From NCBI RefSeq assembly GCF_023101685.1, contig NZ_CP082164.1:4650001-4714000 (forward strand): a stretch of DNA of 64,000 nucleotides, written 5' to 3'. Below, in pieces: positions 1 through 10,618 of the stretch (the stretch's first letter is position 1; each line of letters opens with the position of its first letter). Made by a program: the position numbers and the translations under genes. The stretch is from Bradyrhizobium sp. 186 (GTDB lineage: Bacteria; Pseudomonadota; Alphaproteobacteria; Rhizobiales; Xanthobacteraceae). The notes beneath the pieces are model-generated. The model was given only the letters and a program-made list of their open reading frames with translations. It was not told where the DNA came from and did not search any database.

Positions 1-1
1 T

Positions 2-298
2 GCCGGCATTCATCTCAACCTCGTGCGATATGACCGCCGCCGCATCGACAGCATCTGGATGAACGATACCGACATCACCGCGACCATCAGCAAGCTGCTC
101 GGCATGAGCTACGAGGAGCGCGCGGCCAACAGCTGTATCAGCTTCGAGCGCGCCGATCTCGTGCTCGCCGGCTGCGCCATTCTCGACGCGATCCGCCGCG
201 CCTTTCCACTGCCGCGCCTGCGCGTCGCCGACCGGGGCCTGCGCGAGGGCATGCTGGTCGAGATGATGCGCGAGGACGGCGCGCTCAGGAGCTGGTGA
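2..298 (+). CDS. Ppx/GppA family phosphatase, C-terminal part (5' end outside window)
   Basis: The reading frame is open from the window edge and ends at 298. Only the last 98 codons are present. The tail, with [13 protein letters not shown] near its start and [15 protein letters not shown] near its end, is the usual C-terminal signature of the Ppx/GppA exopolyphosphatase/pppGpp phosphatase family (actin-like ATPase fold). These enzymes hydrolyse polyphosphate or pppGpp. The gene ends one base before rlmE starts, so the two are probably cotranscribed; this pairing is common in Rhizobiales. Which of the two activities applies cannot be told from the tail. Confidence 0.8.
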   Translation, partial: AGIHLNLVRYDRRRIDSIWMNDTDITATISKLLGMSYEERAANSCISFERADLVLAGCAILDAIRRAFPLPRLRVADRGLREGMLVEMMREDGALRSW

Positions 299-299
299 G

Positions 300-983
300 A
301 TGGCCAAGGACACCACCGGCCGCTTGCACGTCCAGGTCAAGACCGGCGGCAAGCGCAAATTGTCGTCAAAGCTCTGGCTGGAACGGCAGCTCAACGATCC
401 CTATGTCGTCAAGGCCAAGGCGCTGGGCTATCGCTCGCGCGCGGCGTTCAAGCTGCTCGAGATCGACGACAAGTTTCGCCTGCTGAAGCCTGGCATGGCC
501 GTGGTCGACCTCGGCGCGGCGCCCGGCGGCTGGAGCCAGATCGCGGCCAAGCGCGTCGGTTCCGTCGACGGCAAGGGCAAGGTCGTCGCGATCGATCTGT
601 TGGAGATGCCGGAGATTCCCGGCGTCGAGTTCGCGCAGCTCGATTTCATGAGCAATGACGCACCGGACAAGCTCAACGCCATGCTCGGCGGCGGCGCCGA
701 CGTCGTGATGTCCGACATGGCCGCCAACACCACCGGCCATCGCAAGACCGACCAGCTCCGCATCGTCGGCCTGATCGAGACCGCAGCTGCCTTTGCCTGC
801 GACGTGCTGAAGCCGGGCGGGGCGTTTCTGGCCAAGACTTTCCAGAGCGGCGCCGACGCCGAACTGCTCGCCCAGCTCAAGCGCGATTTTGCGACGGTGC
901 GCCACGTCAAGCCTGCCGCCAGCCGGCAGGACTCGTCGGAGCGTTACGTGCTCGCGACGGGATTCCGGGGCGGCTCGCAATGA
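300..983 (+). CDS. rlmE: 23S rRNA (uridine-2'-O-)-methyltransferase RlmE (FtsJ/RrmJ)
   Basis: A 227-residue protein of the FtsJ family, which methylates the 2'-O of U2552 (E. coli numbering) in the A loop of 23S rRNA using SAM. The SAM motif [11 protein letters not shown] lies at about 70-80. The K-D-K-E catalytic tetrad can be placed at K51 (RAAFKLL), D139 (VMSDMA), K179 (FLAKTF) and E214 (SSERY). Length and motif order match the family. The start at 300 follows the stop of the phosphatase gene by one base, which suggests translational coupling. The gene is complete. Confidence 0.96.
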   Translation: MAKDTTGRLHVQVKTGGKRKLSSKLWLERQLNDPYVVKAKALGYRSRAAFKLLEIDDKFRLLKPGMAVVDLGAAPGGWSQIAAKRVGSVDGKGKVVAIDLLEMPEIPGVEFAQLDFMSNDAPDKLNAMLGGGADVVMSDMAANTTGHRKTDQLRIVGLIETAAAFACDVLKPGGAFLAKTFQSGADAELLAQLKRDFATVRHVKPAASRQDSSERYVLATGFRGGSQ

Positions 984-995
984 CGCGGTGGGGCA

Positions 996-2486
996 CTACC
1001 CCAGCCGCTGATCCCGCGCGTCCTGGGTATCCTCCGTCGCCGTCTTGACGGCGGCACTCGCCGCGCTCTTCGCCGCACCCTTGCGGCTCGCGATCTCCAC
1101 CGCCTTGCGGCCGGAGATCTCGTGGCCGGCGTCGTCCGGCATCTGCCAGAAGAACCAGCTCGATGCCGCCGAGGTCAGCGCGACCACGACGAAGGCCGGC
1201 GCGAACACGGTGGCGTTGAGCTCGCTGACGTGGCTGAGCCACATCGTCGTCTCCACCGACGCGGCGCCGACGGCGACGCCGGCGGAGACCGCGAGCTGCT
1301 GGTTGACACTGACGAGCGTGGTGGCGCGGCTCATCTGCGCGGTCTCGACCTCTGCATAGGCAACCGTATTGATCGCGGTGAACTCGAGCGAACGGAAGAA
1401 GCCGCCCACCACCAGGATGATCATGATGATGAGCAGCGGCGTCGTCACCGTGAAGAGCGCACAGGCGGCGAGGAAAACCGCGCTGATGATCGCGTTCACC
1501 GTCATCAGGTTGCGGAAGCCGAAGGCGCGGATGATGCGCGCGGCGAGCGCCTTCATGCCCATGGCGCCGAGCGAAGAGCCAAACGTGACGAGGCCGGACT
1601 TGAACGGCGACAGGCCGAAGCCGATCTGCATCAGCAGCGGCAACAGGAACGGCAGCGCGCCGATGCCGAGCCGGAACAGGAAACCGCCCAAAATGGCCGC
1701 GCGCAGTGTCGGCAGCTTCAGCAGCGTAAAGTCCAGCACTGGCGATCCCGTCCGCCGGGCGTGAAGGACATACAGCGTCATCGAGATCGATCCACCCGCG
1801 ACCAGGGCGACGATCGTGCTCCACGGCAACAGATTGAGGCCGGCAACCGACAGCCCGAACGCGATGCCGGCGAGCCCGATTCCCGCGAGCACCATGCCGT
1901 AGAGATCGAACGGCTCTCGTTCCTCGCTCTTGATCGGATCGATGAAACGGAGCGCCATGAAGATGCCGAGCAGCCCGATCGGGATGTTGATCAGGAAGAT
2001 CCAGTGCCAGGACGCGTAGGTGGTGATGAAGCCGCCGAGCGGCGGCCCGATCACGGGACCGATGAGGGCAGGGACCGTCACCCAGGCCATGGCATTGACC
2101 AGCGCGCTCTTGTCGACCGAGCGCAGCAGCACGAGGCGTCCGACCGGGGTCATCATCGCCCCGCCCATGCCCTGGAGGATGCGTGCGAACACGAAATCGG
2201 TGACCGACGTCGAGAGCGCGCAGCCGACCGAGCCGACCATGAACACGCCGACTGCGATCGCGAACACCATCCGCGCGCCGAACCTGTCGGCGGTCCAGCC
2301 GCTCGCCGGGATGAACACCGCGAGCGACAGCAGATAGGAGGTGATCGCGAGCTTGAGCGTCAGCGGACTGGTACCGATGTCGGCCGCAATCGCCGGCAGC
2401 GAGGTGGCGATCACCGTCGAGTCCATGTTCTCCATGAACAGGGCGGTGGCCACGATCAGCGGAATGACGCGTTGCTTGTCGAGCAT
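996..2486 (-). CDS. MFS transporter, DHA2 (EmrB/QacA-type) drug exporter
   Basis: A 496-residue, very hydrophobic protein. I use the start at 2486 because the protein then opens MLDKQRVIPLIVATALF, the normal entry to the first membrane helix; the frame stays open to 2639 but adds 51 residues of no family likeness. Helix 1 carries the DHA2-type stretch ending TVIATSLPAIA, and the MFS loop motif GWTADRFGARMVF follows helix 2. A GPPLGG motif typical of drug:proton antiporters lies in helix 5. It would export a hydrophobic or cationic compound by proton antiport at the inner membrane. It is convergent with rlmE. Substrate unknown. Confidence 0.88.
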   Translation of the reverse strand: MLDKQRVIPLIVATALFMENMDSTVIATSLPAIAADIGTSPLTLKLAITSYLLSLAVFIPASGWTADRFGARMVFAIAVGVFMVGSVGCALSTSVTDFVFARILQGMGGAMMTPVGRLVLLRSVDKSALVNAMAWVTVPALIGPVIGPPLGGFITTYASWHWIFLINIPIGLLGIFMALRFIDPIKSEEREPFDLYGMVLAGIGLAGIAFGLSVAGLNLLPWSTIVALVAGGSISMTLYVLHARRTGSPVLDFTLLKLPTLRAAILGGFLFRLGIGALPFLLPLLMQIGFGLSPFKSGLVTFGSSLGAMGMKALAARIIRAFGFRNLMTVNAIISAVFLAACALFTVTTPLLIIMIILVVGGFFRSLEFTAINTVAYAEVETAQMSRATTLVSVNQQLAVSAGVAVGAASVETTMWLSHVSELNATVFAPAFVVVALTSAASSWFFWQMPDDAGHEISGRKAVEIASRKGAAKSAASAAVKTATEDTQDARDQRLG

Positions 2487-2637
2487 GACAGATTGGTAAT
2501 GGAAATCAGAAGGAAGGGTGGAGTCGCGGCTTATCACCGCCACTGAGCCGGGACCATTGTGGATCGATGCATAGCACCTAAATCCTGCGTAACAACGGTG
2601 TGACCCCAAAGCGGTTGCACCGGATGCCGGAGATCCC

Positions 2638-2889
2638 ATGATGATCTACATCCTTGCCACGCTTCTGCCGCCGATCGGGCTGCTCCTGAACGGGCAGCCG
2701 TTTTCGGCGATCTTCAACCTCGCGCTGTGCGTCGTCTGTTTGATCTTCGGCCTGGTCTTCCACGTCCTGCTGCTGGTGCCGTCGGCCCATGCCCTCATCG
2801 CGGTGCACATGAAGCGGGAGGATCGGCGGCACCGGGAGGTCGTCGACGCGATCCGCCGGCACGGCCCGCCGCCGGGCTATCCGCGCTGA
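2638..2889 (+). CDS. Small YqaE/Pmp3-like membrane protein
   Basis: An 83-residue protein with two hydrophobic stretches (about 2-22 and 27-50) and a basic, charged tail (about 58-83). The opening YILATLLPPIGLLLNGQ, with LPP followed by G, resembles the Pmp3/YqaE (UPF0057) family of small two-helix stress-associated membrane proteins. The second helix and the tail are less typical, so the family assignment is tentative. It starts 151 bases from the divergent MFS gene and lies upstream of guaB. Confidence 0.6.
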   Translation: MMIYILATLLPPIGLLLNGQPFSAIFNLALCVVCLIFGLVFHVLLLVPSAHALIAVHMKREDRRHREVVDAIRRHGPPPGYPR

Positions 2890-2899
2890 ATTTGCCTAA

Positions 2900-4570
<1,671 letters not shown>

Positions 4571-4586
4571 CCCCCGCTCTCTCCTT

Positions 4587-4672
4587 CGTCATGGCCGGGC
4601 TCGACCCGGCCATCCACGTCTGGCGTCTCGCCGTTTGGCTCGTGGATGCCCGGGTCAAGCCCGGGCACGACG
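4587..4672. repeat. Palindromic intergenic repeat, 'ATGGCCGGGCTCGACCCGGCCAT' type
   Basis: Two 32-base arms (4587-4618 and 4641-4672) are near-perfect reverse complements separated by 22 bases. Each arm is itself a hairpin (CCGGGCTCGACCCGG and CCCGGGTCAAGCCCGGG). It lies just after guaB and could act as its terminator. This type is a familiar dispersed repeat of Bradyrhizobium intergenic DNA (from memory). Confidence 0.8.
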
Positions 4673-4809
4673 GTGGAGAATGAGGTGTCAGCTTTCTCAA
4701 ACTCGCCAGTCGACAAACGCGCGACAGCGCGTTCCCCCGCTTTTATATTGACGCGCTCCGCTCCCTCCGCTTCGCTCGCGCCGACGAAGAAACTCCGGAG
4801 GAAGCCATC

Positions 4810-5832
4810 ATGTCCCAAGGCAAACGCATCGTTCTCGCCGCACGTCCCGTCGGTGAGCCAAAGCCGTCTGATTTCCGTATCGAGGAATTCGCAGTGCCGA
4901 CGCCTGGGCAGGGCGAAGTCCTGCTGCGCACCATCTGGCTCTCGCTCGATCCCTATATGCGCGGTCGCATGAGCGACGGTCCGTCCTACGCGACGCCGGT
5001 GCCGGTGAACGGCGTGATGGAAGCCGGCACGGTCTGCGAGGTGATCGCCTCCAACAATCCGAACTTCGCCAAGGGCGACATCGTGCTTTCGCGCGCGGGC
5101 TGGCAGACCCATGCGATCTCGGACGGCAAGGGGCTCGCGAAGGTCGATCCGAAACTTGCGCCGATCTCGACGGCCGTTGGCGTGCTGGGCATGCCCGGCA
5201 TGACGGCGTATACGGGCCTGCTCGACATCGGCAAGCCCCAACCCGGCGAAACCGTCGTCGTTGCCGGTGCCTCCGGCGCGGTCGGTTCTGCCGTGGGCCA
5301 GATCGCCAAGATCAAGGGCGCACGCGCGGTCGGCATCGCCGGCGGCAAGGACAAGTGCGACTACGTGGTGAAGGAGCTCGGTTTCGACGCCTGTCTCGAT
5401 CACCGCGATCCCGACCTCGCGGCGAAGCTGAAGGACGCCTGTCCGAAGGGCATCGACGTCTATTTCGAGAATGTCGGCGGCGCGGTGTTCGAGGCGGTGT
5501 TCCCGCTGCTCAATCAGTTTGCGCGCGTGCCGGTCTGCGGCTTGATCGCCCATTACAACGACACCGAGGCCAAGCCGCCGAAATGGGCCGCCAGCATGAT
5601 GCGCGCGACCCTGACCAAGCGGCTGACCTTCCGCGGCTTCATCGTCTCTGACTTCGCCGCTCGCCATGGCGACTTCCTGCGCGACATGTCGGGCTGGGTC
5701 CGCGACGGCAAGGTGAAATACAAGGAGTTCGTCACCGAGGGCCTGGAGAGCGCGCCCGGTGCCTTCGTGGGCCTGTTGAAGGGCGCCAATTTCGGCAAGC
5801 AGCTGGTCCGGGTCGGGCCGGACAAGGCCTAG
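4810..5832 (+). CDS. NADP-dependent oxidoreductase, MDR/zinc-free family (CurA-like)
   Basis: A 340-residue medium-chain reductase of the leukotriene B4 12-hydroxydehydrogenase/CurA group. These enzymes use NADPH to reduce the C=C bond of enals and enones. The N-terminal GroES-like part contains SLDPYMRGRM (about 45-54), characteristic of the group. The nucleotide-binding turn VAGASGAVGSAVGQ is at about 151-164. The zinc ligands of true alcohol dehydrogenases are absent, as expected. An AACTCCGGAGGAAG ribosome site precedes the ATG. It is a single gene, with no obvious partner. Confidence 0.9.
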   Translation: MSQGKRIVLAARPVGEPKPSDFRIEEFAVPTPGQGEVLLRTIWLSLDPYMRGRMSDGPSYATPVPVNGVMEAGTVCEVIASNNPNFAKGDIVLSRAGWQTHAISDGKGLAKVDPKLAPISTAVGVLGMPGMTAYTGLLDIGKPQPGETVVVAGASGAVGSAVGQIAKIKGARAVGIAGGKDKCDYVVKELGFDACLDHRDPDLAAKLKDACPKGIDVYFENVGGAVFEAVFPLLNQFARVPVCGLIAHYNDTEAKPPKWAASMMRATLTKRLTFRGFIVSDFAARHGDFLRDMSGWVRDGKVKYKEFVTEGLESAPGAFVGLLKGANFGKQLVRVGPDKA

Positions 5833-5886
5833 TTGCACCTGGGCCACTCTCCGGACGGAGATGGTTAACAGGAGTCACCGATCGGC

Positions 5887-5915
5887 CACACCTGCCCGCA
5901 AAAGCCGCAGGTGTG
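5887..5915. terminator. Hairpin, possible transcription terminator
   Basis: CACACCTGC (5887-5895) pairs with GCAGGTGTG (5907-5915), giving a 9-bp stem and an 11-base loop, 55 bases after the oxidoreductase stop. No T-run follows, so it is at best a weak or Rho-assisted terminator. Confidence 0.4.
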
Positions 5916-5975
5916 ACCGTCGGTTCATTGACGGGCCGGCGAAGGCATTGAATCATTGCGCATATTTCAGGTGCG

Positions 5976-6245
5976 ATGATGTTTGAGATCGGTATTTTCT
6001 GCGTAATCCTGCTGGCTGCCGGCTATTGGGCGACCATGTTCGTCATGGGCCGTCGCGACGACGTCATCCATGGCAAGTTCGTTCACGCCGACGAGGGGCT
6101 CGCGGCGATGGCGGCGCCGCCGTCCTTTCCGAAGCGCCCGGTCCGTGCTGTGCAGCCCGCCAGGGAGACGGCGAAGCCCGTGGACAGCGCGGCCCTGCAA
6201 TCGTTGCTCGCAGCGATTCAGCAGGATTTGAAGAACGTCGCGTAA
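5976..6245 (+). CDS. Hypothetical small single-span membrane protein
   Basis: An 89-residue protein with one N-terminal membrane helix (about 2-24), then a basic MGRRDD turn and a Pro/Ala-rich soluble tail that ends in a short amphipathic helix (SLLAAIQQDLKNV). The topology suggests an inner-membrane anchor with a cytoplasmic tail. I do not recognise a family. It stands alone, converging on the LacI-type gene 9 bases downstream. Confidence 0.55.
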   Translation: MMFEIGIFCVILLAAGYWATMFVMGRRDDVIHGKFVHADEGLAAMAAPPSFPKRPVRAVQPARETAKPVDSAALQSLLAAIQQDLKNVA

Positions 6246-6254
6246 GCCGCACAG

Positions 6255-7319
6255 TCAGACGCTGCCGCGCTCGACAAGGAAGAGTTCGACCGCAAGCCGC
6301 TGTTCGGCCGGCGGCGCACCGGCAAGGCGCGCCAGAAGCAATTCGCCCGCTGTATGCCCCACGGCCGCCGCATCGAAGGAGATGGTGGTGAGACCGGGCG
6401 TGATCTGATCCGCCACGTCGTTGTCGCCGAAGCCGAGCAGCGCAAGGTCGCGCGGGACCGACAGGCCGCGGGCGCGGGCCTCGATCAGCGCGCCGGTCGC
6501 GAGCAGATCGTTGGCGCAGAACACGGCATCGACGCGGTCGCCGCGGTCGAGCAGCGCGGTGAAGGCGGCGCGGCCATCGACGAGCCCCGTGATTTCGCCG
6601 ACGCCGATCTCGTGGATGATCTCGAGCCCGAGCTCTGCCGCTGCCGCGCGAAAACCGTCGCGGCGCAGCGCACCGCGCCCAACGCTGCGTCCGATGAAGG
6701 CGACACGGCGATGCCCGGCGTCCGCAAGGCGGCGTGCCGCCATCGCGCCGGCATCCGCGTTGGAGAGGCCGACCAGCATGTCGATGGGGTCGCGCGGAAA
6801 CGCCCAGGTCTCGATCACGGGAATGCCGAGCTCTTCGAGCGCGGCGCGGTTCTCCTCAAGCTCGATGACGCCGGTGAACATCACCGCGGCGGGCCGGATG
6901 CCGCGCAGCGATTGGATCATCGCGACTTCCTTGGCATAGGAGTAGGAGGTCTGGCCGACCAGCACCTCGAAAGCTTGCGGCTCGAGCGTGGCGGTGAAGC
7001 TGCGCACGGCAAGCCCGAACTGCTGGCTGAGGATGTTGGAGACGAAGGCCACCACCACATTGGACCGCCCCGAGCGCAGCGCCCGCGCATGCGGGTTGGA
7101 CGCATAGCCGGTGGCCTCGATCACTTCGAGGATGCGGTCGCGGGTGTCGCGATTGACCTTCTCGGGATGGCGCAGCACCCGCGATACCGTAATCGGCGAC
7201 ACGCCCGCGCGCTCCGCCACCTCCTCGATGCGCGGCGGCCGCCCGGTCGCGCTGGTGCGGCCGGGCGGCGCCGGAATGCGCACCACGTCGTCGTAAGTCG
7301 GCTTCACCGGATCGGCCAT
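6255..7319 (-). CDS. LacI family transcriptional regulator
   Basis: A 354-residue repressor. The HTH and hinge helix are at about 31-60 (EEVAERAGVSPITVSRVL), followed by a periplasmic-binding-protein-like sensor domain. Its C-terminal region keeps the LGFGDNDVADQITPGLTTI block typical of GntR/LacI-type regulators. The 30-residue N-terminal extension before the HTH is longer than usual. It is the last gene of the minus-strand amino-acid cluster, so it is the natural candidate to bind the palindrome at 13282-13299 upstream of the first gene; that link is inference. Confidence 0.93.
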   Translation of the reverse strand: MADPVKPTYDDVVRIPAPPGRTSATGRPPRIEEVAERAGVSPITVSRVLRHPEKVNRDTRDRILEVIEATGYASNPHARALRSGRSNVVVAFVSNILSQQFGLAVRSFTATLEPQAFEVLVGQTSYSYAKEVAMIQSLRGIRPAAVMFTGVIELEENRAALEELGIPVIETWAFPRDPIDMLVGLSNADAGAMAARRLADAGHRRVAFIGRSVGRGALRRDGFRAAAAELGLEIIHEIGVGEITGLVDGRAAFTALLDRGDRVDAVFCANDLLATGALIEARARGLSVPRDLALLGFGDNDVADQITPGLTTISFDAAAVGHTAGELLLARLAGAPPAEQRLAVELFLVERGSV

Positions 7320-7394
7320 CGAATCCCTGGAGAGAGCGACGTGGGGTTAGAGCATGGTGAAATCAGATCGGATTGCAACCGCCGCGGCGGTGCG

Positions 7395-7546
7395 CTCCCT
7401 CTCCCGCTTGCGGGGGAGGGTTGGGGTGGGGGTATCTCCGCGATGAAGATACTCCCCGTATGGAGAGAGCCCCCACCCGCCGCGCTCCGGACGATGCTTC
7501 GCATCGCTCGGCGCGCGTCGATCTCTCCCGCAAGCGGGAGAGGTGC
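7395..7546. repeat. Long palindromic intergenic repeat ('CTCTCCCGCTTGCGGGAGAGG' type)
   Basis: The left arm (7395-7432) holds CTCCCGCTTGCGGGGGAGGG followed by a G-rich run. The right arm (7470-7545) holds CCCCCACCCGCC and CTCTCCCGCAAGCGGGAGAG in inverted order. It fills the gap between the deacylase and the LacI-type gene, so it may attenuate read-through to the regulator. Repeats of this type are widespread in Rhizobiales. Confidence 0.8.
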
Positions 7547-7566
7547 AGCGAGTGTGCGGCGCGAGT

Positions 7567-8595
7567 TCATCGCGCCGACACCTCGTCGCGGGATAGCGCG
7601 CGGCCGACCTGGACCAGGCAGTCGCCGCTCTGGCTGTCGGTGTGCAGGCGTTGCGAGATCACGATGCCGTCGGCCGGGAAGCGCAGCACCTCTTCCGTCA
7701 GCTCCGGGCGCTCGAAATCATGATACCAGCCGGCGACATCGCCGGCCTTGACCCGCGCGCCGACCATGACCGCCGGCTCGAACCAGCCGCGCCGCGTCGC
7801 GAACACCGCCTGCGCATGGCTTTGCAGCGCCAGCAACTCGGTGGCGCGTTCGACCGGCGCGTGAGGCCCCAGCACCGGTGCCTGGACGACGCCGAGCGCG
7901 AGCAGCAGCCGATCGACGGCGCGTGCCGTGAGCGCCATCGTCTGCGGCGTGACGGTGCCGCCGCCGCCGAATTCGCCTGACAACCCGATCGCGCCCGCGC
8001 GCGCGGCGGCCGCCATCGAGGTTGGCGCGGATGCACCATTCTCGGCGACGAAGGCGAAGGGCATGCCCAGTCCCTCCATCAGGCGTAGCGCTTGGCCGAA
8101 CATTTCGGGCGTGCCCTGCCGCTCGATCAGCGCGCAAGGCACATGCGCCATCGAGGTGCCGCCGGAGTGAATGTCGAAGACGATTTCGTGACGCGGAAAC
8201 AGCTCATGCTCGAGAAAGTGCGCCAGACGAAACGTCGGCGTTCCCCCGGCATCGCCGGGGAAGGCGCGGTTGAGATTGCCCTCGTCGAGCGGCGAGCGGC
8301 GGCGGGCCGCCATCACCGCCGGCAGATTGGCGAAGGGCAGGATCGTGATCTCGCCCTTGACCGCCGCCGCATCGAGCCGGCGATACAGACGCGTCAGCGT
8401 GATCTCGCCCTCATATTCGTCGCCGTGATTGCCCGCCATCAAGAGAAGTTTTGGGCCGGCGCCGTTCTTGATCCGGAAGATCGGAATCTTGAGCTGGTAG
8501 TAGGGGGAGCGATCGATCGAGAAGGGAATACCGAGATGGCCGGACCATTTCTGGTCCTTCTCGAAATCGATCTCGTGGAAAAGTCCGGTATGCAT
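7567..8595 (-). CDS. Zinc-dependent deacylase, succinylglutamate desuccinylase/aspartoacylase family
   Basis: A 342-residue M14-like amidohydrolase of the AstE/AspA family, which removes acyl groups from N-acylated amino acids. Zinc ligands are visible as H57 and E60 (GNHGDEYEGE) and H143 (DIHSGG); the substrate-binding NR pair is in LNRAFPG at about 109-110. The N-terminal opening resembles DoeB, the N-acetyl-diaminobutyrate deacetylase of ectoine breakdown, but no other ectoine gene is nearby. Its place in an ABC importer/RidA/PLP-enzyme operon suggests it deacylates the imported compound. Confidence 0.85.
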   Translation of the reverse strand: MHTGLFHEIDFEKDQKWSGHLGIPFSIDRSPYYQLKIPIFRIKNGAGPKLLLMAGNHGDEYEGEITLTRLYRRLDAAAVKGEITILPFANLPAVMAARRRSPLDEGNLNRAFPGDAGGTPTFRLAHFLEHELFPRHEIVFDIHSGGTSMAHVPCALIERQGTPEMFGQALRLMEGLGMPFAFVAENGASAPTSMAAAARAGAIGLSGEFGGGGTVTPQTMALTARAVDRLLLALGVVQAPVLGPHAPVERATELLALQSHAQAVFATRRGWFEPAVMVGARVKAGDVAGWYHDFERPELTEEVLRFPADGIVISQRLHTDSQSGDCLVQVGRALSRDEVSAR

Positions 8596-8657
8596 GGCTT
8601 GCCTCGGGGCCGCGTCGTTGTCGACGCCGGCCGAAGGTTGAAAGGATGGCGGCGCCT

Positions 8658-9002
8658 TTAGAGCAGGGCGACCGCGGTCATCTCGACGCGAAGGTCGGGA
8701 TCGGCGAGGCGGGCTTCGACGCAGGCGCGCGCCGGCGGATTGGCCGGATCGATCCAGGCGTCATAGACCGAGTTCATGGTGTCGAAGTCGGTGATGTGCG
8801 GCAGGAAGACGTTGACCGCGACCAGCCTGGAGCGGTCGGAGCCGGCTTCCTTCAACAGCGCATCGATCTTGGCGAGCACCTGCTGGGTCTGCGAAACAAT
8901 GCCCGCCTTGCGGTCGTCCGGGACCTGGCCGGCGATGTGCACCATGCCGCCGCCGGCGACGGCCTGGCTCATACGTGGGCCGACGACGTAACGTTTGATC
9001 AT
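8658..9002 (-). CDS. RidA family enamine/imine deaminase
   Basis: A 114-residue RidA/YER057c/UK114 protein. Such proteins hydrolyse the reactive enamine/imine intermediates released by PLP enzymes acting on serine or threonine. The arginine that binds the substrate carboxylate is R92 in NPPARACVEAR, and the C-terminal VEMTAVAL strand is typical. It lies between the deacylase and the importer genes on the same strand. Its presence with a PLP deaminase-like enzyme (11938-13233) supports a deamination route. Confidence 0.9.
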   Translation of the reverse strand: MIKRYVVGPRMSQAVAGGGMVHIAGQVPDDRKAGIVSQTQQVLAKIDALLKEAGSDRSRLVAVNVFLPHITDFDTMNSVYDAWIDPANPPARACVEARLADPDLRVEMTAVALL

Positions 9003-9056
9003 TCGAATTCTCCTTGTGAAGGTGGCTCCCGCGTGACGCGGGGGCCTGTCTGAAAC

Positions 9057-9854
9057 TCACAGCGTCGGCAGCGACTGCTCTTCCTTGAACCACTTCAATT
9101 GCAGCGCGCCGAGCTTGCCGTTGAGCTTGTTGGTAAAGACGTCGGTGTTGATCCAGTTGAGCAGGTTCTGCTCACCCTGGCGTACGCCGACATGGGCCGG
9201 CGACTGACGGATCAGGAATTTCAGCTCGACCTCCTTGGTCGGGTTCTGCTCCTGCACCTTCAGCGCGATCGCGCTGTTCTCCGCAAACGTGTCGGCCTGG
9301 CCGGCCAGATAGGCGGCGAGGGCCGCCGGTGTGTCCTCGAAACGCACCAGCTTCACCTTCGGTGCGTTGTCGGTGAGCCAGATGTCCAGCGTCGAGCCCT
9401 TCGCGACGGCGACGCTGCGTCCATCGAGATTGTCGGGCTTCTTGCCGGTGGCGGCGGGAAGCGATTTCGCGCCGTAGACGCCGAGATTCACCACCGCATA
9501 GGGCTGCGAGAACATCACCTGCTGGGCGCGCTCCGGCGTGGCGCCGAGACCCGCGATCAGCAGGTCGATCTTGTCCGAGAGCAGGCTCGGGATGCGCGCC
9601 GCGCCCGTCACCGGCACGAGCTCGAGCTTCACGCCCATGTCGGCGGCGATCAGCCGGGCGAGATCGGCGTCGAGACCTGCGATCTCGCCCTTGTCGTCCT
9701 TGAAACCCCACGGCGCGGCATCGGTGAGGATGCCGACGCGCAGCTTGCCCGAGCCGAGCACGTCCTGGAGCTTGTCGGCCTTGGCGAGGTTCGGTGCGGC
9801 GAGAACGGCAAGCGCCGCGGCTGCGATGGTGAAGAGGGACTTCAACTTTCTCAT
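9057..9854 (-). CDS. ABC transporter substrate-binding protein, polar amino acid (PAAT) type
   Basis: A 265-residue periplasmic solute-binding protein with a clear Sec signal peptide (MRKLKSLF, then a hydrophobic Ala-rich core, cleavage near residue 26 after AKA). The mature part begins with the family pattern LRVGILTDAAPWGFKDDKGEIAG, where the D-P-G-F-D-like contact segment lies. I take the ATG at 9854 because the longer frame lacks a signal peptide. It would capture an amino acid for the two permeases and the ATPase encoded upstream. Confidence 0.93.
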   Translation of the reverse strand: MRKLKSLFTIAAAALAVLAAPNLAKADKLQDVLGSGKLRVGILTDAAPWGFKDDKGEIAGLDADLARLIAADMGVKLELVPVTGAARIPSLLSDKIDLLIAGLGATPERAQQVMFSQPYAVVNLGVYGAKSLPAATGKKPDNLDGRSVAVAKGSTLDIWLTDNAPKVKLVRFEDTPAALAAYLAGQADTFAENSAIALKVQEQNPTKEVELKFLIRQSPAHVGVRQGEQNLLNWINTDVFTNKLNGKLGALQLKWFKEEQSLPTL

Positions 9855-9889
9855 GGCTCTCTCCTGGTGGCGGATTTGGTGGACGATGT

Positions 9890-10618
9890 TCATTTCGAGG
9901 ACGCGATGAAGTTTGCGAGCTCCGGCGTCTCGGGGCTTGCGAACAGTTTTGCCGGCGGGCCCTGTTCCCAGACGCGGCCCTGGTGCATGAAGACGATGCG
10001 GTTGGCGACGTTGCGGGCAAAGCCCATCTCGTGGGTGACCAGGATCATGGTCATGCCCTGCTTCGCCATTGCCTCCATCACCTTCAACACTTCGCCGACG
10101 AGCTCGGGGTCGAGTGCGGAGGTTACTTCGTCGAACAGCATCAGGTGAGGTGCCATCGCGAGACAACGCGCGATTGCGACGCGCTGCTGCTGACCGCCGG
10201 AGAGCTGCTCCGGCCAGGCGTCGATCTTGTCGGCGAGGCCGACGCGGGTGAGCACGTCCTCTGCGAGTGCGCGCGCCTTCGCCTTGTCGACGCGGCCGGT
10301 GAGGAGCGGGGCGAGCGTGATGTTGCGCTCGACCTTCAGATGCGGAAACAGGTTGAAGGCCTGGAACACGATGCCGACGCGCTGACGGAATTGCTTGAGG
10401 TTGGGCATCCCGGCGTGGACCCTCTCGCCCTCGACGCGGATCTCGCCGGAATCGACGCTCTCCAGCGCATTGATGCAGCGGAGCAGCGTCGACTTGCCCG
10501 AGCCGGAGCGGCCGATGATGGTGACGATCTCGCCTTCCTCGACGTCGAGCGAGACGCCCTTGAGCACCTCGACCCGGCCGAATGTCTTGTGCACGTCGCG
10601 GATTTCAACGAGAGCCAT
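9890..10618 (-). CDS. ABC transporter ATP-binding protein, polar amino acid type
   Basis: A 242-residue GlnQ-like ATPase. Walker A is GRSGSGKST (about 36-44), the signature is LSGGQQQRVAIAR, and Walker B with the D-loop is LMLFDEVTSALDPE. The switch histidine is in LVTHEMGFA. I use the ATG at 10618, which opens MALVEIRDVHKTFG; the longer frame is the overlap with the upstream permease. It overlaps the permease gene end by 14 bases, which indicates translational coupling within the operon. Confidence 0.95.
   Translation of the reverse strand: MALVEIRDVHKTFGRVEVLKGVSLDVEEGEIVTIIGRSGSGKSTLLRCINALESVDSGEIRVEGERVHAGMPNLKQFRQRVGIVFQAFNLFPHLKVERNITLAPLLTGRVDKAKARALAEDVLTRVGLADKIDAWPEQLSGGQQQRVAIARCLAMAPHLMLFDEVTSALDPELVGEVLKVMEAMAKQGMTMILVTHEMGFARNVANRIVFMHQGRVWEQGPPAKLFASPETPELANFIASSK

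Noticed and set aside
1122..2546. 474-residue plus-strand frame inside the MFS gene
   Set aside because: Composition is dominated by Arg, Asp, His and Glu, typical of antisense translation of a membrane protein gene.
4587..4672. Inverted repeats considered as a CRISPR unit
   Set aside because: There is only one inverted pair, no regular spacing, no spacers and no cas gene.
7567..8595. Ectoine degradation enzyme DoeB
   Set aside because: The N-terminus is DoeB-like, but no doeA or other ectoine gene accompanies it, so I keep the broader family name.
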